This document shows positions 42,226-51,851 of a DNA stretch of 64,000 nt, piece by piece (position 1 is the first letter of the stretch; each line of letters begins with the position of its first letter). A program made the position numbers and the translations under genes. The notes under the pieces were generated by a model. It did not search any database. It was not told where the DNA came from and saw only the letters and a list, made by a program, of their open reading frames with translations. This DNA is from Levilactobacillus wangkuiensis (GTDB lineage Bacteria; Bacillota; Bacilli; Lactobacillales; Lactobacillaceae), in the NCBI RefSeq assembly GCF_016861605.1, contig NZ_BOLM01000003.1, positions 1-64,000 of the forward strand, read 5' to 3'.

Positions 42226-43683
42226 TTAGGAAATTAAGACTTTCTTCGGCTCCAGTCGCAGGATGCCACCGGAGGCAATCATGATCGACAGGAACGTGAT
42301 GGCTAAGCCAAAGCCACCGAGTTCCGCCAGGTCGACGGCACTCACGTTAATGTCCAGGTCGGTATCGGCCGCCTTGGCGCTGGTGGTCGATGTGGTTGAA
42401 CCAGGACCCCCGGCACCACCACGGGTACCATTACCGCCAGGTTGACCGCTACCACCGGGTTGCCCGGTTGAACTGGTCGCGGTCGTCTGGGTGGTTGTAC
42501 TTTGTGAGACCAGTTGCGAGCCCAGCTGGTCGCCGACAAATTTACCGCCGGCCCCCGCAATTGCCACGGCGACGACAATGACCATCAGCATCTCGGTAAA
42601 GAACTGTGCCATGATTTTCCATCGTGCTTCCCCTAAGGAGAGCAGGACGCCAATTTCAAAGCGGCGTTCGCGAATCATCAAGATGACGATCAACGCCAGG
42701 ATAATTGTGCCGGCAATGGCGACCAGCCAGACGATTTTATTGGCAAAACTCTTCACGTTTGCCATCGACGCCTTCACCGTTTGATAACTGGCATCGTCCG
42801 TACTCAGCGCGTACTTGCTGGTGTTGATCAGTTGCTTACCAGCCTTCTTCACGCTGCTGACCTTGGCGGGATTACTGATGTTGAAGGTCACGGAATCCGC
42901 GGTATTCGCGTACTTACTGCCCTTAAAGGTGTTGGCCAGGGTGTACGAGGTGTACATCGTGTTGGCTGGGTCGGCACTCATCGGACTGGCACTAGTGCTG
43001 GTCGAGCTGGCCTTGTAGATCCCAACGACCTTCAGTTTGACCTTAGCCTTGTCACCCGCGATCTCCTTGACGGTAATCGTATCGCCGACGGTCAGATCAT
43101 TTTGACTCGCCAGGTCATTTTCGATGACCACGTTGTGGGTATTCTTATCGGCTGCGGTGATGCCGCGACCCTTGGTGATTTTGCTTTGGCTGTTGCTAAA
43201 TGCCGTCGTCAGACTCGTGGCCGTGACCCCATCGATCTGCGTGTCACCGGTACTGGCACTGGACTTCATGCCGCCGGGGCCGCCGTTACTGCTGCCCATC
43301 CCCGTGCTAGTCGAAACCACGTCGTAGGATTTGGCATTGACGGTCGTACTGCTGGTCACGTTGGTACTCTTGACGTTACTCAGCTTAGAAATCTTGGTCG
43401 CATCGCTCAGCTTCACCGGCGTCAGCGTCATCTTGGGCCGACTGCTCTTGCTGGTGGAACTGCTACTGCTTTGCATCTTCTTAAACGCCGCCTGCCGGTT
43501 CGCCGACAACGTCACGGTCGCACCAACGTCAGCCTTCGCTTGGTCGGTCGCCTTAACCGCGGCGCTTCGAATCAGCAAGCCCGCTAACACAAACATCAGA
43601 ATGGCGGACGAGACCAGGATCAGTAAAACTGACCGGCCCTTCTTCGCCCACACGTTTAACCAGGCCCGTTTGAAAAAGTTCAT
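42226..43683 (-). CDS. FtsX-like ABC permease with Gly-rich insert
   Basis: 485 aa. One N-terminal membrane helix (about residues 17-39), a large extracellular domain rich in Ser, Thr and Lys (about 40-300), and three C-terminal helices (about 315-340, 365-390, 455-475): the MacB/FtsX layout. An extracellular loop between the last two helices carries a Gly/Pro-rich stretch (GQPGGSGQPGGNGTRGGAG). Start at the ATG at 43683 (GGAGG 8 nt before). First gene of the operon with the ATPase; substrate unknown. Confidence 0.9.
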   Translation of the reverse strand: MNFFKRAWLNVWAKKGRSVLLILVSSAILMFVLAGLLIRSAAVKATDQAKADVGATVTLSANRQAAFKKMQSSSSSTSKSSRPKMTLTPVKLSDATKISKLSNVKSTNVTSSTTVNAKSYDVVSTSTGMGSSNGGPGGMKSSASTGDTQIDGVTATSLTTAFSNSQSKITKGRGITAADKNTHNVVIENDLASQNDLTVGDTITVKEIAGDKAKVKLKVVGIYKASSTSTSASPMSADPANTMYTSYTLANTFKGSKYANTADSVTFNISNPAKVSSVKKAGKQLINTSKYALSTDDASYQTVKASMANVKSFANKIVWLVAIAGTIILALIVILMIRERRFEIGVLLSLGEARWKIMAQFFTEMLMVIVVAVAIAGAGGKFVGDQLGSQLVSQSTTTQTTATSSTGQPGGSGQPGGNGTRGGAGGPGSTTSTTSAKAADTDLDINVSAVDLAELGGFGLAITFLSIMIASGGILRLEPKKVLIS

Positions 43684-43790
43684 TAGGGTCGCCTCCATTT
43701 CTTATCATGCTTTCGAGTATGCCAAAGCGGACTTTGCGGAAACTTAAATTCCGGCGTTACCCGTTTTCATTTGCAAAACCGTGGGGGCAC

Positions 43791-43826
43791 AAAAAGCGGC
43801 GGTAACCCTGAAGGCACCGCCGTTTC
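43791..43826 (-). terminator. Terminator of the AI-2E family gene
   Basis: On the minus strand ACGGCGGT pairs with ACCGCCGC, followed by TTTTTG. Confidence 0.85.
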
Positions 43827-43864
43827 GTTAAACTTTCTCTCATGATAACTGTGTTAATAAAGCG

Positions 43865-45034
43865 TTAAGGCTCGAGCTCGTCCGGCGGTAACACGTCCGG
43901 ATAAAGCGCCGAGTATTCTTGATACCACTGGAACGTGGTGGTGGCCAGAACTTTCAGGACCGCGAAGCCCGGCACCCCGAAGATGACGCCCAGGAGGCCA
44001 AACATTTTACCCCCAGCCAGCAGGACGAAGACAATCGTAATCGGGTGCATCGCGAGGCTGTTACCCATGATCAGTGGCGACAGGACCTGCGTTTCCAAAA
44101 CCCATTCAATCAGGTAAACGATGACCACACCCAACAGCATGGACGGACTGGTCACGACCCCGATGATCAACGCGGGAACCAGCGCGATGGCCGACCCAAA
44201 GTAGGGAATCAGGTTCAGTGGTCCGGCCAGAAAACCAATCAGTAGCGCGTAACGCAGCCCAATGATGGAATACCCCGTCGTGAAAATAATCATCACGCAC
44301 AAGGCGACCAACAACTGCCCACGCACGTAGGAACTGACTTTGACGTTCATCTGATCGAGCATCGTGATGAACCGGCTCCGGTAAGCGGTCGGCACGACCT
44401 GACTGATGTAATGGGGGAAACGCGACCCGTCCTTCAACATGAAGAACAAGACCAGCGGCGCCGTGATAATCGTGATGACCCAGTCGCTCACGGTCGTCAC
44501 CACGTTGCCCAGTGAGCTCAGCGTCCCGGTCAACAGGTTCAGCCCCCGTTTAGAAAAGTAGGTCGACACGCGCTCGTTAATGTCCGCCAAGTTACTGTTG
44601 GACACCCAATGATGCTCCTGGTTCAGGTGATTAATGTTGTGGAGCATATCGTTGGCAAACTGGGGTAGCGCGCCAATGATGCCGCTGGTCTGCTTGGTCA
44701 GAAACGGAATCAGATTGAGGAAAATCAACACAATGATGCCCACCGTCAGGAGCATGGCCACGGCAATCGCCAGGCCCGTGCGCAGGTGGAGTCGCCGCTC
44801 CATGAAGTGGACGAACGGATCCAGCACGTAGAACAGAATCCCCGCCACCACGATGGCTGGCATGGTAATCCCAATAAACTTCCAAACCGGCGCGAGAATC
44901 CAGGCGTTTTGCATGAGTTCATTGAGTACCAAGAGCAACAGAAAGATATTTAATAGCAGAATTGTAATGTGATTATTTAAAAATCGTTGGTAGAACCAGG
45001 AGAATCCCGATTCTGGTTGACGCAAATTTTTCAA
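43865..45034 (-). CDS. AI-2E (PerM) family transporter
   Basis: 389 aa, seven to eight membrane helices with a large central domain between the third and fourth. Family features: GILFYVLDPFVHFMERR, GFLAGPLNLIPYFGSAIALV and QVLSPLIMGNSLAMHPITIV. The family includes TqsA, an AI-2 exporter, and Na+/H+ antiporters, so the substrate is open; luxS in the same window makes AI-2 possible but is weak evidence. The start is TTG at 45034 with GGGAGGGG upstream. Confidence 0.9.
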   Translation of the reverse strand: MKNLRQPESGFSWFYQRFLNNHITILLLNIFLLLLVLNELMQNAWILAPVWKFIGITMPAIVVAGILFYVLDPFVHFMERRLHLRTGLAIAVAMLLTVGIIVLIFLNLIPFLTKQTSGIIGALPQFANDMLHNINHLNQEHHWVSNSNLADINERVSTYFSKRGLNLLTGTLSSLGNVVTTVSDWVITIITAPLVLFFMLKDGSRFPHYISQVVPTAYRSRFITMLDQMNVKVSSYVRGQLLVALCVMIIFTTGYSIIGLRYALLIGFLAGPLNLIPYFGSAIALVPALIIGVVTSPSMLLGVVIVYLIEWVLETQVLSPLIMGNSLAMHPITIVFVLLAGGKMFGLLGVIFGVPGFAVLKVLATTTFQWYQEYSALYPDVLPPDELEP

Positions 45035-45145
45035 TGCGACCCCTCCCGTAAATGTGCATAGCTCTAGTTTAAGGCTCGCGAACCCGGGTGACTAGCTCTT
45101 TTTCCCGGAAAGCAAAAATAATTTTCCTGGGGTCGTCATACGCTA

Positions 45146-45325
45146 CCGCCTCCAATAGCTGAACGCCAAGCCTATGGGGCAACCCTCCGGAGCCAAAGAG
45201 CGGTCTCCGAAGGCGTACTGAAGCCCCGCAAAAACCGCGTGTCTTCAGTACGACCCGGGCTGTAAGGCCGCAAGCCCAGCGACCAAACAGCCCTATCATA
45301 GGCTAGGCATTCAACTACCTCCGGC
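45146..45325 (-). repeat. Cloverleaf repeat, family C
   Basis: Minus-strand reading: arm 1 GGGCTGTTTGG...CCTTACAGCCC; arm 2 CGTACTGAAGAC...GGCTTCAGTACG (10 bp perfect with AC/GG internal loop); arm 3 CTTCGGAGACCGC...GGCTCCGGAG. The outer part CGCCTCCAATAGCTGAACGC is decayed. Confidence 0.75.
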
Positions 45326-45427
45326 TATCGCTCACGATCCAGGAAAATTATTTATCTCCGCTTTCTAAAAAGCACAGCTCATCAGCTTTTCTTCAGCCTA
45401 CATCTCAATACATCCCCATATCAAAAG

Positions 45428-45463
45428 GTGTTTGTCACTAATCCATACTAGTGACAAACACCT
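45428..45463 (-). terminator. Terminator of the secreted protein gene
   Basis: Perfect 14-bp stem GGTGTTTGTCACTA with TAGTGACAAACACC; a T-rich flank follows on the minus strand. Confidence 0.85.
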
Positions 45464-45586
45464 CTTCAATACTATATAAACAGACAAAACTAATTAACCA
45501 TTAGCCACAGTCCAGTCGCCCAACAGGCAACACACAGTTACTGATGACGTTTGTGTCAGCCGGTAAGGCGCGGACAACCAGCAACC

Positions 45587-46231
45587 CTAGTTGTCCGCGT
45601 TTTGGGCGACTTTGACGGTGGCGTCGGCGGTGGTGCCAGTGACGGCGTACACCTGCTTGCCGTCCTGCCAGGTCACCTCATTGGCCTCGTCATCATCGGT
45701 CTGACTGTAAACGGTCACGGCGCCCGTGTCTGCGCTGGTTGGCAGACTGGACTTGGTGATCTGCTGGTTGACCTGCTTGGCAAATTGCGTTGGCGTCCCA
45801 CTCTCATCGGCATTGCTGGTGACAGCTGTCACCGACCAATCGCCTTTGTTCCAGTGAACGTAGGTATGGCCCATAGTCCCCTGCACGACGGCCGTTGTCT
45901 GTTTGTTCAATTTAACAGTTGTCCCCGACGTGTTGCCGCCCACGTAGTCGACCTGTTTGGCAGCCGTGTTGGTGCTCCCGTACGTCGTTTTCTTATAGGT
46001 CGCGGACTGGCTGTCGCTGGCAGAATAATCGACCTGATAATTTTGTTTCGTTCCGCTGGCACTATTGGCCGTCAGCTTGGTGCCAGCCGCCGTTGCCGTG
46101 GTTGGCGCTGTCGTTTGGCTCACGGAACTGACATCATTAGCGGCGTGAATCTGTAAGGCCGTGCCTGACCCCAACGCTAGTAGCGCGAGGGTGGCCGTGA
46201 CGGTCGTGATTATTTTCGTCTTTCGTTGCAT
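45587..46231 (-). CDS. Secreted Thr/Ser/Gln-rich protein
   Basis: 214 aa with a signal peptide (TATLALLALGSGTALQIHAA). The mature protein begins with a low-complexity Thr/Ala/Ser region (SSVSQTTAPTTATAAGTKLT) and goes on to a domain of about 130 residues containing HTYVHWNKGDWSVTAV. I do not recognise the family. It lies 20 nt after the GH25 lysozyme gene with no terminator between, so the two are probably one operon acting at the cell wall. Confidence 0.72.
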   Translation of the reverse strand: MQRKTKIITTVTATLALLALGSGTALQIHAANDVSSVSQTTAPTTATAAGTKLTANSASGTKQNYQVDYSASDSQSATYKKTTYGSTNTAAKQVDYVGGNTSGTTVKLNKQTTAVVQGTMGHTYVHWNKGDWSVTAVTSNADESGTPTQFAKQVNQQITKSSLPTSADTGAVTVYSQTDDDEANEVTWQDGKQVYAVTGTTADATVKVAQNADN

Positions 46232-46251
46232 ATCTATTCAACTTCTTTCAC

Positions 46252-47619
46252 TTAATTTTTGGTAACGTAAGCCGTTTGGGCCGTCACATATTTCCCATTA
46301 CTCAGGACCAGATACCGTGACCCCGTCGAGCGCTTCTTGATACCAGTGACTTTCAGCGTGGTCCCCTTCTTAACGGCAGTCGACCGGTTGGCCTTCTTAA
46401 AGGAAGACTTGGTGTACTCGTAAACTTTCTTCTTCGTCTTTACGCTTGTGCTCGATCCCAGCGATTCATAGTAAGCATGATCCGAATATGCTGTGTTGGC
46501 AGACAAGTATCCCAGCTTCGTCTTGATGCGATACGACTTGCCACTTGGTGCCTTGACGACCTGTCCGGCCACCGTATCACCGGCCACGTAATACCCGCCA
46601 GTTTTGGTTTTTAAACTTGAATCAGAATAAATATTCAGTTTGTGATTCAGCTTAAATGAGCCGTGTTGCCCGACCCAGTAGCCCGTGGCATCCTGCGACA
46701 AGACCCATTTGCCCAGCGAATCAATGTAGAGTTCCTGCTTAGATTTGTCAGTTGTCACGCTCTTCACCTTAGAAATCGCATAGAATTTTTGCCGGTCCGA
46801 GGCCGCAATGGCCGTGCCGTCAGCATACTTGGTCGCACCATTATGTAAGTAGATGTGTTGACCCTTCTTATAGCTACTGTAAGCATAATTCGTGGTCGTG
46901 GCGGTGTTGGCCAGCGACGTCGCAATCCCATTAGTCCACCACGAAATCGGGTGCACGGTCGTCACGGCTTTACTGTTGTCGGTGTATTCGCCCAGTGCGG
47001 ATAAATAATTGTGATCCGTGTACTGCCACAACGCGTAGGAAATCGTTGGCGTCGTGGAGTAGTTCGCAATCCATTGGGCATCAAAATTTTGGCGAGCGGT
47101 GTTGGCATAACTTGTAGCAAATGACTGGTAAGAATAGAAAACGAGTTTTTTATTGGTCAGCGCACTCATTTCCTCGTACCAGGCTTTAACGGCGGCGTTC
47201 GTGGTCCCGGACGTCACGTCATTTTCTTCAAAGTCTAAAACATAAAATTTTGCGTTTTTATTCGACCGGTTATAAAAATCCTTGGCTTCCTGCTTGGCAC
47301 TCGCCGCGCTAGTGAACCGGGCGTAGTCGTACTCACCAAAGGGGATCCCGTACTTCACGTAAAGCGCGGTGTTGTTAGTGGCATAGAGGTCTGTGTACGA
47401 GGACCCATACTGTCGCCGATTGATGACAAAGGAGACCTGACTCTTCAAATTGGCAACTTGACTCGATGTTAATTTTCCTTGCCATTCAGAAATATCTGGA
47501 ATGGCTAAGGTGCTCGCCTGGGCAACGGTCTGACCGCCTGCCACCGCGATACCGGCCAAGGCACTCGCCGCAACAATGGCTTGCGTCAGTCGCTTGGTCC
47601 ATGAATGTTTGCTCGACAT
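46252..47619 (-). CDS. Secreted GH25 lysozyme/muramidase with C-terminal repeats
   Basis: 455 aa. Signal peptide (about residues 1-35, ending TVAQA), a GH25 domain (about 38-225) with DISEWQG at the start and the catalytic acids in YVLDFEEN (about 135-140), and a C-terminal region of about 220 residues with Tyr/Lys-rich repeats (SYKKGQHIYLHNGATKYADG, KKVYEYTKSSFKKANRS) like the wall-binding modules of lactobacillar enzymes. It cuts the glycan backbone of peptidoglycan (autolysin). Expressed first, then the secreted protein. No phage genes nearby. Confidence 0.92.
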   Translation of the reverse strand: MSSKHSWTKRLTQAIVAASALAGIAVAGGQTVAQASTLAIPDISEWQGKLTSSQVANLKSQVSFVINRRQYGSSYTDLYATNNTALYVKYGIPFGEYDYARFTSAASAKQEAKDFYNRSNKNAKFYVLDFEENDVTSGTTNAAVKAWYEEMSALTNKKLVFYSYQSFATSYANTARQNFDAQWIANYSTTPTISYALWQYTDHNYLSALGEYTDNSKAVTTVHPISWWTNGIATSLANTATTTNYAYSSYKKGQHIYLHNGATKYADGTAIAASDRQKFYAISKVKSVTTDKSKQELYIDSLGKWVLSQDATGYWVGQHGSFKLNHKLNIYSDSSLKTKTGGYYVAGDTVAGQVVKAPSGKSYRIKTKLGYLSANTAYSDHAYYESLGSSTSVKTKKKVYEYTKSSFKKANRSTAVKKGTTLKVTGIKKRSTGSRYLVLSNGKYVTAQTAYVTKN

Positions 47620-48045
47620 ATTGTTGACACTTCCCTATCTAAAAATTGATTTTCTGTTCACACAATGTGAGACCCTTCTGGCGTTGCGCCACCTCCTCGT
47701 TTCACAGTCCTTTTCCACCATAACCGATTAAAATGTGCATTCCATAACAGGGTGATTGCAGTTCAGTTACCAGATTTTACGATTATATTTATTACAGGAA
47801 GACCGCTAAATCAACGATAGTCGTGATAATCCGGGCGGATAATGGTTCGCTCTTTGACTCGAATAAATGCGGAATCCCCCTATTTTGTGTAGTCTCGCGC
47901 AACGACCAGGTGGGCGGACTACGAGATAAAAATAGTTTTGCTAGTTAAAGCAAACATTGTTCTGATATTAATGAAATTATATTTGTTAACTGTCCTTTCT
48001 AAATTTAATATAGACTAATATACGAATATTTATAATTTATTCTTG
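47620..48045. other. AT-rich divergent promoter region
   Basis: No gene seen. It holds the GH25 promoter and the purH upstream region. ACGAATA near 48021 only loosely resembles a PurR box and lacks a clear partner. Confidence 0.4.
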
Positions 48046-48074
48046 TTGATTGTTCAGATGAAATCACGTATGAT
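48046..48074 (+). promoter_or_regulatory. Promoter of purH
   Basis: TTGATT (48046-48051), 17-bp spacer, TATGAT (48069-48074); the start would be about 30 nt before the ATG. Confidence 0.65.
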
Positions 48075-48109
48075 GGGGTTACTTCAAAAAAACTATTAGG
48101 AGGCCCCTT

Positions 48110-49639
48110 ATGCGCCGTGCTTTGTTAAGTGTTTCTGATAAAACTGGATTAGTTGAATTTGCGCAAACGCTGATTGCTCATGACTTTGAAATTGTCTCAA
48201 CTGGTGGCACCCAGTCCGTCCTCGCCCAGGCTGGCATTCCCGTTCTACCTATTGAAGACGTCACCCATTTTCCAGAAATGTTGGACGGCCGCGTTAAGAC
48301 CCTGAATCCCTTGGTATTCGGCGGCATTTTGGCCAAACGAGATAACCCCGAACACCAACAAACATTGCTTGATCATGACATCACGCCCATCGACTTGGTC
48401 TGTGTGAACCTCTACCCCTTTGCCGCAACCATTGCACAACCAGGCGTGGCCTTGGCTGCAGCCGTTGAACAAATTGATATTGGTGGGCCTTCTTTGATTC
48501 GGGCTGCCGCAAAGAACTACGCAGATGTATTAGTCGTTTGTGACCCCGCCGACTACGATCAAGTCGGTCATGCCCTAGCCGAAGAACACGTTGACCTTCG
48601 CTTGCGTAAGCACTTGGCAGCCAAGGTGTTCCATCACACCGCGCACTACGACGCCTTGATCGCCAACTACTTAACGGATGAGGCCAAGCCTGATACCTTA
48701 ACTCTGACTTACGAACGTAAGCAGGCCCTCCGTTACGGGGAAAATCCACAACAGACCGCCACTTTCTACCAAAACTGCGAACCGGTTCCCTTCTCCATTG
48801 CGGCCGCCGTTCAATTACACGGGAAACCACTGTCCTTCAACAACATCAAGGACGCCGATGCTGCGTTGGGCCTGATTCGTGAATTTGACGACCCCACCGT
48901 TGTGGCCTTAAAGCATATGAATCCCTGTGGTATTGGCTCAGCTGTCGACCTTTCAACGGCCTGGGATAAGTGCTACGAAGCCGATTCAATGTCTATTTTT
49001 GGGGGCATCATTGTCTTAAACCGGCCCGTCGACCTGGCGACGGCAACCAAGATGCACAAACTCTTCCTAGAAATCATCATCGCACCAGCCTTTGACGACG
49101 ATGCCTACGACGTGCTGGCTAAGAAGAAAAATCTACGCTTGTTAACGGTTGATTTCAGTACGGCCAAGGATTCAGAAGAAGATGAACTGGTCAGTGTCCG
49201 TGGGGGACTCCTCCGTCAAGAACGTGACAACGTCTACGATGACCCAGCCAAATTCCAAGTCGTCAGCCATGCACAGCCAACCGCCAATCAATTGGCTGCC
49301 ATTACCTTTGGTCTCAAGGCCATCAAGTTCGTCAAGAGTAACGCCATCCTGATCAACACAGCTGACCAAACCTTAGGCGTCGGTCCCGGCCAAATGAACC
49401 GAATCGATGCGGTAAAGATTGCGGTCGGTAAAGCCGAAGTGAAGCCGAACTACGACCAAGCCGTCTTGGTCTCCGATGCCTTCTTCCCCATGGAAGACTG
49501 CGTCGAATACGCCGCACAACACGGCATCACGGTCATCGCCGAACCCGGTGGCAGTATCCGTGACCAAGACTCCATTGCCATGGCAGATAAACTCGGTATC
49601 GCCCTAGTCTTTACGGGTAACCGCCACTTCCGCCACTAA
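48110..49639 (+). CDS. purH: Bifunctional AICAR formyltransferase/IMP cyclohydrolase
   Basis: 509 aa, full length. N-terminal IMP cyclohydrolase domain ([33 protein letters not shown]) and C-terminal AICAR transformylase ([26 protein letters not shown]). It performs the last two steps of de novo purine synthesis with 10-formyl-tetrahydrofolate. AGGAGG precedes the ATG. It stands alone: no other pur gene flanks it, and it has its own promoter and terminator. Confidence 0.98.
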   Translation: MRRALLSVSDKTGLVEFAQTLIAHDFEIVSTGGTQSVLAQAGIPVLPIEDVTHFPEMLDGRVKTLNPLVFGGILAKRDNPEHQQTLLDHDITPIDLVCVNLYPFAATIAQPGVALAAAVEQIDIGGPSLIRAAAKNYADVLVVCDPADYDQVGHALAEEHVDLRLRKHLAAKVFHHTAHYDALIANYLTDEAKPDTLTLTYERKQALRYGENPQQTATFYQNCEPVPFSIAAAVQLHGKPLSFNNIKDADAALGLIREFDDPTVVALKHMNPCGIGSAVDLSTAWDKCYEADSMSIFGGIIVLNRPVDLATATKMHKLFLEIIIAPAFDDDAYDVLAKKKNLRLLTVDFSTAKDSEEDELVSVRGGLLRQERDNVYDDPAKFQVVSHAQPTANQLAAITFGLKAIKFVKSNAILINTADQTLGVGPGQMNRIDAVKIAVGKAEVKPNYDQAVLVSDAFFPMEDCVEYAAQHGITVIAEPGGSIRDQDSIAMADKLGIALVFTGNRHFRH

Positions 49640-49651
49640 ATTGACGCCACA

Positions 49652-49698
49652 AGAAAAGGCCGTCGCGACCCAATTAAAGGTTACGCGACGGCCTTTTG
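49652..49698 (+). terminator. Terminator of purH
   Basis: Perfect 14-bp stem AAAAGGCCGTCGCG with CGCGACGGCCTTTT, then TG. Confidence 0.9.
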
Positions 49699-49821
49699 TG
49701 ACCAGAATATTTGAATTTTAATTAAATGCATCGACTTCACACTAACGGGTTAAGGCAGTCAGCAACTCAAAAACAACAGAAATACCAAGGAGCTCCGCAA
49801 TAATTTCCGGTCACCACCATG

Positions 49822-49838
49822 TCAGCCGGTAAGGCGAA
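49822..49838 (+). repeat. Short remnant of a cloverleaf repeat end
   Basis: CAGCCGGTAAGGCG matches the right ends of several repeat copies (CCGGTAAGGCG). It lies 16-30 nt after the SDR stop codon. Similar scraps occur at 45556-45570 and 57173-57187. Confidence 0.4.
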
Positions 49839-49853
49839 TGAAGCCACCAGTAA

Positions 49854-50588
49854 TTATTGGGCAGACATCCCGCCATCAACGACGAACTCGGACCCCGTTG
49901 CATAACTAGCATCGTCTGAAGCCACAAACAGCACTAACTTAGAGACTTCTTCTGGCTTGGCGATTCGACGTAACGGAATGGCCTTGGCAAATTGCTTAAC
50001 GGCCTCTTCCGTTCCGGGTTGAGAGATCATCGGCGTTTCAATCACCCCTGGATGGACGGAGTTGACTCGCACACCAGATGGGGCCAGCTCCAGGGCGGCC
50101 GCCTTGGTCATCCCCCGAACGGCAAACTTCGTGTCCGTGTAACCCACGGCGCCACCGACTAACCCATTCAGTGATGAAATATTCACAATCGAGCCGGAAT
50201 GTTGTGCGACCATTTCCTTGGCAACAGCCTTCAGGCCCAGGAAGGTTCCCAATTGGTTGATCTGAAAAATCTTCAGGTAGTCATCTTCGCTGATATCTTG
50301 CAGGCGCTTGGCAAAAGTAATACCGGCATTATTTACTAAGATATCAATGCGGCCAAACTTAGCTTTGGTCTGGGCAACCACGTTATCCCAGTCGGCAGCG
50401 CTCGCCACGTTGTGCTTGATGAAGAGTGTATTCTCGCCGAGTGACTTAGCCAGCGCTTCACCTTCAGCTTCTTTAATGTCGGTGATAACGACCTTGGCCC
50501 CTTCACGAACAAATAGCTTCGCGTGTGCGGCTCCCATTCCCTGAGCGGCACCCGTAATGATTGCAACCTTGCCATCTAATTTACCCAT
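49854..50588 (-). CDS. Short-chain dehydrogenase/reductase, R-ADH/acetoin reductase-like
   Basis: 244 aa. TGAAQGMG coenzyme motif, NNAGI, catalytic Ser (NISSLNG), and YTDTKF (Tyr-x-x-x-Lys). VITDIKEAEG places Asp at the end of the second strand, favouring NAD(H). Paralogue of the SDR at 21708-22457. Start at the ATG at 50588, with TGGAGG before it; the frame stays open to 50651. Confidence 0.92.
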   Translation of the reverse strand: MGKLDGKVAIITGAAQGMGAAHAKLFVREGAKVVITDIKEAEGEALAKSLGENTLFIKHNVASAADWDNVVAQTKAKFGRIDILVNNAGITFAKRLQDISEDDYLKIFQINQLGTFLGLKAVAKEMVAQHSGSIVNISSLNGLVGGAVGYTDTKFAVRGMTKAAALELAPSGVRVNSVHPGVIETPMISQPGTEEAVKQFAKAIPLRRIAKPEEVSKLVLFVASDDASYATGSEFVVDGGMSAQ

Positions 50589-50798
50589 CTTGGAAAACCT
50601 CCATTTTGTGATTTTATGTACAATAACAATTATAGCGGATTTACTTATCAACCACTAATCAAATGCAACACGCAAAGTTAATCACCCTTAAAAATCGCCC
50701 AATTCTAAGTCCCTGACACCCCAAAACACTGTGCTTAGCTTATCATTGGGACACGTAGGGGATTACATGCTTAGTTTTTTCGGGGGAGACGATTTAAA

Positions 50799-51851
50799 AT
50801 GACATTGAAGCAACTGCCACGACTGGCTATAGTGGTCCCGTGTTATAACGAAGAACCCGTTTTACCAACCACGGCACCCATTCTCGCAGATATCTTGACC
50901 CAGTTGATTCACGACCGTCTGGTGACCGCAGACAGCCGCATCTTATTTGTCGATGACGGCAGTCAGGACCGGACCTGGCGTCTGATTGAACAATTACGTA
51001 ATCAAAATCCGCATTTTACTGGTCTGAAACTCAGTCGCAACTATGGGCAAGAGGCCGCTCTCATGGCCGGAATGGAAACCGCCGCCCGGCACGCTGACTA
51101 CGTGATCACCATTGATGCCGACCTCCAGGATGATCCCACGCTCATCCCCGCCATGGTGACCCAGGCGCGCGCCGGATACGACGTGGTTTACGGCGTTCGT
51201 AATGATCGGTCCACGGATTCCTGGTTCAAGCGAACGACAGCTAACGGTTTTTACTGGGTCATGGGTAAACTCGGCGTCAACCTGATTCCCAATCACTCTG
51301 ATTTTCGCCTACTAACGCATCCCGTTCTAACTGCCCTCATGCGCTGCCACGAGACCCGACCGTTCATTCGCGGCATCATTCCTCAGTTAGGTTTTCCAGC
51401 CACTAAGCTCTACTACAAGCGGCAACCCCGACAAGCGGGAGTCTCCAAGTATCCGCTGCGAAAAATGCTACGCTTCGCCTTAGATGGCATTCTTTCCTTC
51501 TCGGTCGCGCCAATTCGCGCGTTGCTAGTCGCTGGACTAACAATCTGTGGGGGTGCCCTTCTCATGATTCTCTGGATTCTCATCCAGCACTTCCGGGGAA
51601 CCGTTGTCACGGGTTGGAGCTCCATTATGGCTTCACTTTGGTTCCTAGGTGGCTTTCAACTGGTGGCCATCAGCATCATTGGTGAATACGTAGGGCGGAC
51701 CTTCACGGAGGTCAAGCACCGCCCACGTTTCATCATTCAAACGGACACGTATACCTCGAGTTTCACAGCGGCTTACCGGGAACCGAGCAATTCTGCGGCC
51801 GTTACGTTACACTTAAGTCAATTCAGAACTAAATCAGGAGAACGCTCATGA
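50799..51851 (+). CDS. GT2 undecaprenyl-phosphate glycosyltransferase
   Basis: 350 aa. GT-A domain with VVPCYNEEPVL, DDGSQD and TIDADLQDDP (the DxD metal site, about residue 107), followed by two C-terminal membrane helices (about 240-262 and 275-300): the DPM1/GtrB layout that transfers a sugar from a nucleotide donor to undecaprenyl phosphate. The GT-C gene overlaps its end by 4 nt (ATGA). Its ribosome-binding site GGGGGAG is G-rich like that of the LCP gene. Confidence 0.92.
   Translation: MTLKQLPRLAIVVPCYNEEPVLPTTAPILADILTQLIHDRLVTADSRILFVDDGSQDRTWRLIEQLRNQNPHFTGLKLSRNYGQEAALMAGMETAARHADYVITIDADLQDDPTLIPAMVTQARAGYDVVYGVRNDRSTDSWFKRTTANGFYWVMGKLGVNLIPNHSDFRLLTHPVLTALMRCHETRPFIRGIIPQLGFPATKLYYKRQPRQAGVSKYPLRKMLRFALDGILSFSVAPIRALLVAGLTICGGALLMILWILIQHFRGTVVTGWSSIMASLWFLGGFQLVAISIIGEYVGRTFTEVKHRPRFIIQTDTYTSSFTAAYREPSNSAAVTLHLSQFRTKSGERS

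Noticed and set aside
46252-47619. Prophage endolysin
   Set aside because: GH25 domains occur in phage lysins, but this one has a signal peptide, wall-binding repeats and no holin, tail or integrase genes nearby; it fits a chromosomal autolysin.
48015-48050. PurR box pair before purH
   Set aside because: ACGAATA has the CGAA core only, and no second box at the usual spacing was seen.
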